Translations under genes and position numbers: made by a program
Shown here: positions 12,001 to 14,016 of the stretch, piece by piece
Position numbering within the stretch: the first letter of the stretch is position 1
Layout: the number at the start of each line of letters is the position of its first letter
Source: Candidatus Omnitrophota bacterium
Lineage (GTDB): Bacteria; Omnitrophota; Gorgyraeia; Tantalellales; Tantalellaceae
NCBI GenBank assembly: GCA_013204685.1
Contig: JABMSC010000102.1
Location: 1 to 14,016, forward strand
Reading direction: 5' to 3'
Length of the DNA stretch: 14,016 nt
Notes under the pieces: generated by a model
The model's input: only the letters and a program-made list of their open reading frames with translations
Databases searched by the model: none
What the model was told of the DNA's origin: nothing

Positions 12001-14016
12001 AGAAAAACTGACTATGACCGATCTTTGGAAAAAATGGTTTAACGGCGCCCGATCCTTTAGTGACCTGAGTGAAGAAGACAGAAGGACTGCATGCCTTGAA
12101 TGCGGACGGTATGTCCAGCTGGACGAAGAGGTCATAGCGGCAAGGGACAGGCTGTATAGGCTTGCGAGAGAGCTTTCAGTCGAAGCCGATCCGGAAGGGG
12201 TCGTGGTCGAAAGTATAAAAAAGATCATTTTAAGATATATAAAGAGTATGCAGGATTTTGGCGGTGAAGATATTGTATCAATAAAGCGTGACCCCCTTCC
12301 CGATGAAGAGAGAATGGGTGCAGGAGATCCTTTTTCAGCGGAAAGATCAGACAGGAACGTGGAAAAGAAGAGAAATACTCCCAGAGGCGGTCCCGGATCC
12401 GGAATATTAAGAACGCTTATTTTAGCCCTGTGCCTGTGTTTGCCCTGGTTTCCGATGTACAATAAAACTGCACAGGCTCAGACAACACTGTCCGGTGATC
12501 ACCAGCCCACCGGGGAAATTGACGTAGTTATAGAAAATACTCCGGACATTACAAACCCGAAAGAACTGGAGCGTTTATTGCACCTTGTTGAAGTAGGTGA
12601 TCTGAAGATAAGAAGCGGAGCAGAACAAGACCTGATCGCGGCAATTGAAAAAATGGATCACGAACAGGGGACACCTATTGCCATGAACTTGATCGAGAGC
12701 GACAGTCTGTTTGCTAAAATAGTCGCTTTCAGATTTTTGACACGGTCCGGGGACAAAGAAGCGGAACAACGACTGTCTTTTTACGAAAACCTTCACAGGC
12801 AGATCCAGAAATCACGCAACTACAATAACACGTACGCATGCCAAATGGGGAACCGGGAACTCGCTAAGATAGACGATGATCTTGCCCGCGGCGCGCTCAT
12901 AGATAATTTAAAGGGACTCTACTGGAAAGCGCCCGGGTCTGCCGCGCGCGCTCTTGCCAGGACCGGAGACCCACGGGCTTTTCATGCGCTTACCAACGCG
13001 CTGCAGTATCCATCAAAGTCTTATGAGCGCTGTGAAAGCCTGCGGGCCGGTATTGCTTATGCGCTTGGCGAACTTGGAGATAAAAGAGGAGTAGAAAAGC
13101 TGCGCATGATATTGGAAGACAGGACTTCAGAGAAAAGCGATCCGGGTGCTCGCGCTAACGCCGTAGAAGCACTCGCCAAACTCGGGGACATGGAATCCGT
13201 CCTCGGTGTTTTAAGAACTGAAGAGGAAAATCCTTTCGTGCGATGCAGTGCCGCGAGGGCCGCTGTTCTTCTTGACGGACCGGAACTCATTCTAGCCCTT
13301 GCAGGCCTGGTATCTGATGAAAACTATCTGGTGAGCGAAACCGCGAAAACAGCGCTTAAGAAATCCGGCGGGATATCAGCATTATTGGATGAGTTGGAAA
13401 GTGCGTTGAACAGCAACGACACTGACAGGGTCCTGGCGTTAACCGAAGCGCTTGAGCTTACGGATCCCGCAGCTTTGGCTAAATGCAAATTGCGATACAG
13501 CTTAAGTAAATGGAACACACCTATGAATCCGATCGTGAGATTCTCGGTTATCGGGATAAGCTTACTGATGCTTCTCTTCGGCCTTACTATAAGGTTCAGA
13601 AGATCATTGAAAACTATGTATAAGCATATCTTGTCCGGTAGAGAGATCCCGGATGACGCCAGAATAGCCGAACTCAAATCTAAAATTTTTGCACTTAAAA
13701 CACTCAGGGATACTGCTGTGTTTAAAAGACGCGTAAGAGCGCTTAGAGGGGAATACGGCCGAAGGATCACAAGAATGCCGAAGATAAAAGAGGCAATAGG
13801 ACAGGTCAAGGACGATGTCGCGAACAATCAGCGGATCGAAGAAAAAAAACGATCCGGAGAGAAAGACATTGAGCAGGCTCGCGAGATGGTCACTGCCCTG
13901 AAGGTGGAGATAAAGCGTAAACAGGCGGAGCTTAACAGGTTGCAAGAAGATGCCGAACAAATGAAGGCTGAAGCAGAGCGTACGTTCAGAGAACTGGCGG
14001 AAGCCGAGACAGCGAA
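1..14016 (+). CDS. Giant multidomain membrane-associated protein (internal fragment, both ends missing)
   Basis: One frame is open across the entire window: codons start at base 2 and run 4,671 codons to base 14014 with no stop, then two bases of the next codon. No start can be chosen. The first in-frame ATG is at base 65 and has no good ribosome binding site, and the frame is already open upstream of it. Domain order is: unassigned region, coiled-coil stalk, disordered linker, membrane hairpin, HD phosphohydrolase, membrane segments, HIT/DUF4922-like domain, HAD, P-loop kinase, GatZ/KbaZ-like barrel, signal-like segment, HEAT repeats, membrane segment, coiled coil. Intact motifs in at least five recognisable domains, all in this one frame, prove the frame is real. 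Giant ORFs of this style are known from Candidatus Omnitrophota. The overall function is unknown; a membrane-anchored multi-enzyme scaffold is my inference. Confidence 0.97.
2..2389 (+). other. Unassigned N-proximal region of the giant protein (residues 1-796)
   Basis: I recognise no family here. The region begins with an aromatic-rich helical stretch (RFYYSSSYYDEKIKWPE, about residues 49-65), then a Lys/Pro/Thr-rich linker around residues 76-95. A mainly helical middle follows, with Trp-rich patches (INWWKMEGE and APWSVVTAWDRT, about residues 523-545). The last third looks like an alpha/beta domain with hydrophobic strands such as ALLIRLNIEEGW and GVLKVFLFDGDRLI (about residues 643-688), ending in a Gly/Leu-rich stretch near residue 710. 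There is no signal peptide or clear membrane segment. Soluble, folded composition and normal codon use argue for a real domain or domains, either lineage-specific or too divergent to name by eye. It continues out of the window to the left. Confidence 0.6.
2822..3037 (+). repeat. Tandem repeat unit, copy 1 (216 bp, 72 codons)
   Basis: First of two adjacent 72-codon units in the coiled-coil stalk. Bases 2847-2929 are identical to bases 3063-3145 in copy 2 (83 bp, offset 216). The rest of the unit stays clearly similar, with mostly third-position changes plus a few replacements (VKFEREKIKEEL against VRFEREKIKGKL). An exact stretch this long in a coding repeat points to recent duplication or to gene conversion between units. 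Confidence 0.95.
3038..3253 (+). repeat. Tandem repeat unit, copy 2 (216 bp, 72 codons)
   Basis: Second copy, directly abutting the first. The identical core is bases 3063-3145 and encodes GLIEGIKAIKDPENEDHI followed by ADKEQMLLL. Outside the core the copies differ by scattered substitutions without indels, so the reading frame and helical phase are kept. More diverged relatives of the same unit continue downstream to about base 4700. Confidence 0.95.
5150..5509 (+). other. Arg/Gly/Ser-rich disordered linker (residues 1717-1836)
   Basis: Low-complexity, strongly basic stretch rich in Arg, Gly, Asp, Gln and Ser (for example RGLGGRRREDRDGP, LRREQGQERSLGRSATRD) with very few hydrophobic residues, expected to be unstructured. 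It joins the end of the helical stalk to a short folded segment before the first membrane hairpin. Its base composition is visibly richer in G+C than the flanks, and that is why long open stretches also appear in other frames here (bases 5175-5558 on + and 5195-5605 on -). Possible roles are a flexible tether or a nucleic-acid or phospholipid-contacting segment; the sequence does not decide. Confidence 0.7.
5510..5842 (+). other. Small helical segment of unknown family (residues 1837-1947)
   Basis: Folded-looking stretch after the disordered linker. A helix (IKMARAIAKEMGISAAGFKK) leads into a possible strand-rich part (NRVRFIKVTDTAIRLVF), then a Gln/Ala-rich helix and a Ser/Glu-rich tail that runs straight into a hydrophobic segment. 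I do not recognise the family. Its position suggests a soluble domain just in front of the membrane hairpin. Confidence 0.5.
5843..5977 (+). other. Hydrophobic hairpin, probably two membrane helices (residues 1948-1992)
   Basis: Two hydrophobic stretches separated by a short Pro/Ser-rich turn: VAIMLGLIIIFAARALLL (about residues 1948-1965) and LIPSTSLIAFCLMAGMCTVG (about 1972-1991). Each is near 18-20 residues, long enough to span a membrane. The hairpin would leave the stalk and the HD domain on the same side of the membrane, most simply the cytoplasm. Topology was judged by eye from residue composition. Confidence 0.7.
6026..6928 (+). other. HD-type metal-dependent phosphohydrolase domain, HD-GYP-like layout
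   Basis: HD-superfamily signature. H2020 starts the first helix (KHSLRVAKIATLIAREL), the metal-binding pair is H2052-D2053 in AWAHDIGQ, a further His (H2160) lies in YSHGRDSIKKL, H2186-H2187 follow in IRYHHDYT, and D2228 is in IIIVSDVFE. This order (H, HD, H, HH, D) is that of HD-GYP cyclic-di-nucleotide phosphodiesterases, including the closing xxADVFD-like helix and a tail resembling their EALEEL segment. The GYP motif itself is missing: where HHExxDGxGYP is expected the sequence reads HHDYTRLEEE. Compared with compact HD-GYP domains there is an extra charged segment of about 80 residues between HD and the third His. With all metal ligands present, phosphohydrolase activity is likely. The substrate (cyclic dinucleotide, nucleotide or other phosphate ester) cannot be read off. 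Confidence 0.83.
6995..7180 (+). other. Two membrane segments after the HD domain (residues 2332-2393)
   Basis: The first hydrophobic segment is FLAQVILATIGIGLAVSI (about residues 2332-2349). A short loop with charged residues (EPLIEVYIAMRG ... VEKLRL) leads to the second, PFISATVWVFTLAIAIGYF (about 2375-2393), followed by a basic flank (SRAIRKFSK) as expected for a cytoplasmic end. They bring the chain back to the membrane after the HD domain. Confidence 0.72.
7181..7630 (+). other. Inter-domain segment with a further hydrophobic stretch (residues 2394-2543)
   Basis: A basic amphipathic stretch leads into a short alpha/beta-looking part with PQGIIVNRQAFNRIADSG and DILRHDSVESAIL (about residues 2438-2470). 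The RHDSVE piece recalls the helix with HE metal ligands in some metallopeptidase-like folds, but no second ligand motif is visible and I do not assign a family. A hydrophobic stretch, LANTTLAHFIALLAIFPGIV (about residues 2484-2503, bases 7451-7510), could be another membrane helix. A Pro-rich turn (TPMPPLPVLLHFLF) and a basic cluster precede the next enzyme domain. An odd number of membrane crossings would put the two flanking catalytic domains on opposite sides, so some of these stretches may be re-entrant or buried. Confidence 0.5.
7631..8551 (+). other. HIT/GalT-superfamily domain, DUF4922 / GDP-sugar phosphorylase-like
   Basis: The domain begins with a basic stretch, then CPFCEENAAHNEQ (Cys 2584 and 2587), matching the C-x2-C...N...EQ start of DUF4922/GDP-hexose phosphorylase-type members of the HIT superfamily. 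Next come SVNRAPIFFKHVIAF and KHVNQGAI, equivalent to the family's NPFPIxxxHxTI and HxPQ segments, then GGASIKGHLHIHIF with H2663, H2665 and H2667. A C-terminal half carries RIYLYPRRKG and LGPVEMSGLFIIPGEE, equivalent to the family's xPR and SPxxVDMxGxLIxPxxED segments. Family members transfer or phosphorolyse nucleoside-diphosphate sugars through a covalent nucleotidyl-His. The motif here ends in His (HxHxH) where transferases and phosphorylases normally have Gln (HxHxQ), more like classical HIT hydrolases. Both halves of the fold are present, so it is probably functional. Confidence 0.8.
8642..9358 (+). other. HAD-superfamily phosphatase/phosphomutase-type domain
   Basis: All HAD motifs can be placed. 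Motif I is AIVFDLDGVLS with nucleophile D2887 and general acid/base D2889. Motif II is ELFIASCRGRES with S3016. Basic residues of motif III lie before RGLKPEQ (about residues 3056-3072). Motif IV is IIFLDDCISIKDV with D3079-D3080. Between motifs I and II there is a helical cap of about 120 residues (type C1 position), as in beta-phosphoglucomutase and phosphoglycolate-phosphatase-like enzymes. The final strand EAIIGLVQNAT matches the usual end of the fold. It probably removes or moves a phosphate on a small metabolite. It follows the HIT-like domain after a short charged helix and precedes the kinase by about 70 residues. The metabolite is not predictable by eye. Confidence 0.9.
9359..9565 (+). 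other. Linker between HAD and kinase domains (residues 3120-3188)
   Basis: About 70 residues, mostly helical: a segment with TGRDKMGVEQAIDIFRISEE, then a Glu/Gln-rich helix and the run-in to the kinase (EQVIRPGVENSMKAGERFD). No catalytic motif is visible. It may pack as an N-terminal extension of the kinase. Confidence 0.5.
9566..10507 (+). other. P-loop kinase domain, uridine kinase/phosphoribulokinase-like, with insert
   Basis: Walker A is FDIVIIGDPATGKTTIS (GDPATGKTT, residues 3196-3204, K3202). It is followed by VIISTDDFLKDKD (D3228-D3229), the position of the catalytic Asp in uridine kinase-type enzymes (SxDDFY). Next is KFDYERMIQSIKDHLEGKPV, equivalent to the family's FDxPxAFDxxLLxxxLxxLxxGxxV, then TTVYDETLRGRV. 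After an insert come VYIYEGMLVLHEESLDDKFD (E3408, the family's EGILxLxxxxLRxLxDxK) and DVTFERSRRRFYMQTGRRR, the Arg-rich lid. The order and spacing on either side of the insert fit the URK/PRK family better than zeta-toxin or guanylate-kinase families. The predicted reaction is ATP-dependent phosphorylation of a nucleoside or sugar-type alcohol. Substrate residues are too divergent to choose. Confidence 0.8.
9860..10204 (+). other. Insert of about 115 residues within the kinase domain (residues 3287-3401)
   Basis: Between the strand ending in VETTVYDETLRGRV and the strand VYIYEGMLVL, normally close together in uridine kinase, lies a segment of about 115 residues. Part is beta-rich: DILVLESSPSRIVLRV, NVIHLSDGKIISVEANGKK, QYAVLDKGRRFKVPGDFVD. 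It contains no recognisable motif. It sits near the substrate/lid side of the fold, so it may set substrate specificity or act as a docking domain. The frame stays open and codon use does not change, so this is not a frameshift artefact. Confidence 0.6.
10508..11053 (+). other. Helical segment between kinase and barrel domain, unassigned (residues 3503-3684)
   Basis: It begins with a helix-turn-helix-looking stretch, FALYREGRLTEDQYAKVLTE, then a short strand part (SSLWIGRDTETITLSGEPRT). An aromatic-rich helical part follows (MRRGPPYSYWSKLFLETIPL, TQAHHTFLHIPQVL, EEMVWYEYWSFLNKYYWGN). I do not recognise a family. The His/Trp-rich helical section could be a separate small domain or an N-terminal extension of the following barrel. 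Confidence 0.45.
11054..12244 (+). other. GatZ/KbaZ-like (tagatose-bisphosphate aldolase subunit) TIM-barrel domain
   Basis: The sequence follows GatZ/KbaZ proteins along their length. MGILVGVCPMSRSIIKAYVE matches the N-terminal IGICSVCSxHPxVIEAAL strand. LLATPRQVDIETGYTGWNQ matches IEATxNQVNQxGGYTGMTP, and DIVIERDHGGPYENP (D3774-H3775) matches RIILGGDHLGPxxW. GFSLLHIDLS (H3812, D3814) matches GFxKIHLDxS, MAYAIGSDDE matches YVIGTEVP, and KQHEADYL (H3939) with IRALNLGPELARAEYETLEWL matches the EAHSTDYQ...FxILKVGPALTFALREALFAL end. In enterobacteria GatZ/KbaZ is the partner needed for full activity and stability of class II tagatose-1,6-bisphosphate aldolase GatY/KbaY. No GatY-like catalytic domain is seen in this window. 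The barrel may itself bind a ketose phosphate made by the upstream kinase and phosphatase domains, which is inference. Confidence 0.82.
12245..12403 (+). other. Charged linker after the barrel domain (residues 4082-4134)
   Basis: It starts with the last helix of the barrel region, then turns into a Gly/Pro/Arg/Asp-rich stretch (KRDPLPDEERMGAGDPFSAE, KKRNTPRGGPGSG) with no hydrophobic core, most likely disordered. Its basic end directly precedes a hydrophobic segment, the arrangement of a signal-peptide n-region or a positive-inside flank. Confidence 0.6.
12404..12481 (+). other. Internal signal-peptide-like or membrane-anchor segment (residues 4135-4160)
   Basis: A basic, Gly-rich run-in (KKRNTPRGGPGSG) is followed by a hydrophobic core ILRTLILALCLCLPWF, a polar stretch PMYNKT and AQAQTT, which contains an A-x-A sequence like a signal peptidase I site. 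This is the n-h-c pattern of a Sec signal sequence, yet it lies more than 4,100 residues into the visible protein. It may be the remnant of a formerly separate exported HEAT-repeat protein fused to the chain, or simply an internal membrane helix with a helix-breaking Pro. If cleaved, the HEAT part would be released. Confidence 0.55.
12539..13429 (+). other. HEAT-like repeat domain (residues 4180-4476)
   Basis: Repeated pairs of amphipathic helices of about 30 residues in the PBS-lyase HEAT style: SAARALARTGDPRAFHALTN, RAGIAYALGELGDKRGVEKL, RANAVEALAKLGDMESVLGV, RCSAARAAVLLDGPELILAL and SETAKTALKKSGGISALLDE. Each has the A..AL..LGD..A...L core; at least five to six units are visible, the first ones more degenerate. 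HEAT arrays are protein-binding solenoids without catalysis. Flanked by a signal-like segment upstream and a membrane segment downstream, this array would form a loop domain between two membrane anchors, probably outside the cytoplasm if the upstream segment is exported. Confidence 0.85.
13532..13591 (+). other. Membrane segment after the HEAT repeats (residues 4511-4530)
   Basis: IVRFSVIGISLLMLLFGLTI is a 20-residue hydrophobic helix followed at once by a strongly basic flank (RFRRSLKTMYKHI), which predicts that the C-terminal side is cytoplasmic by the positive-inside rule. That places the preceding HEAT domain on the outer face, consistent with the signal-like segment before it. Confidence 0.8.
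13640..14014 (+). other. Second charged coiled-coil region, running off the right edge
   Basis: After the basic membrane flank the chain becomes Glu/Lys/Arg/Ala-rich with a heptad look, for example ARIAELKSKIFALKTLRDTA, EKDIEQAREMVTALKVEIKR and QAELNRLQEDAEQMKAEAER. It resembles the first stalk (residues 797-1716) in composition, without an obvious copy of its 72-residue unit. The frame is still open at the window edge, so the coiled coil and the gene continue. Confidence 0.8.

Noticed and set aside
11968..12462. Minus-strand open stretch of 164 codons
   Set aside because: Overlaps the end of the GatZ/KbaZ-like domain and the signal-like segment on the + strand. Its Ser-rich composition is that of a shadow.
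13324..13827. Minus-strand open stretch of 167 codons opposite the HEAT repeats and following coiled coil
   Set aside because: Antisense of Ala/Leu/Lys-rich repeats, with no motif. HEAT repeats, the membrane helix and the coiled coil are clear on the + strand.
2..14014. Alternative genetic code (recoded stop) as the reason for the missing stops
   Set aside because: The frame contains none of TAA, TAG or TGA, and Trp is written TGG at the sites I read, so no stop needs to be reassigned.

Overview
The whole 14,016-base window is the inside of one giant protein-coding gene. The second + frame (codons from base 2, 5, 8 ...) runs from edge to edge for 4,671 codons without TAA, TAG or TGA. Neither the true start nor the stop is in the window, so the full protein is larger than about 4,670 residues (roughly 530 kDa for the visible part). 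Shorter open stretches on the minus strand or in other frames are shadows of this gene. TGA is absent from the frame as well, and Trp is written TGG, so a recoded stop codon is not needed to explain it. No intergenic DNA, RNA gene, mobile element, CRISPR array, promoter or terminator is visible.

Layout along the polypeptide (residue 1 = codon at base 2). (1) Residues 1-796: a soluble region I cannot assign. (2) 797-1716: a very long charged helical/coiled-coil stalk made of degenerate 70-85 residue units, two of which (72 residues each) share an 83-bp identical stretch. (3) 1717-1836: an Arg/Gly-rich, probably disordered linker. (4) 1837-1992: a small domain and a hydrophobic hairpin. (5) about 2009-2309: an HD phosphohydrolase-type domain of HD-GYP layout, without the GYP motif. 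(6) 2332-2506: three more hydrophobic segments. (7) about 2544-2850: a HIT/GalT-superfamily domain resembling DUF4922/GDP-sugar phosphorylases, with CPFC and HLHIH motifs. (8) 2881-3119: a HAD phosphatase-type domain. (9) 3189-3502: a uridine-kinase/phosphoribulokinase-like P-loop kinase interrupted by an insert of about 115 residues. (10) 3685-4081: a GatZ/KbaZ-like (tagatose-bisphosphate aldolase subunit) TIM-barrel domain. (11) 4135-4159: a signal-peptide-like hydrophobic stretch. (12) 4180-4477: HEAT-like repeats. (13) 4511-4530: a further membrane segment. (14) from about 4547 past the right edge: a second charged coiled coil.

The organism is probably a bacterium of the Candidatus Omnitrophota (OP3) type, which is known for giant ORFs of this multi-domain, coiled-coil-rich kind. 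This is inferred from gene architecture and general codon style (AGA/AGG arginine, abundant ATA and GAA/AAA), not from a marker gene.

Read together, the domains look like a membrane-associated assembly line. One chain carries a phosphohydrolase (HD), a nucleotidyl/HIT-type phosphorylase, a HAD phosphatase, a nucleoside- or sugar-type kinase and a ketose-bisphosphate aldolase-like barrel. Several membrane segments hold it in place and long coiled coils and HEAT repeats space it out. The catalytic motifs of HD, HIT, HAD and kinase are largely intact, which argues against simple decay. The substrate chain linking them is unknown and is the most interesting question in the window.
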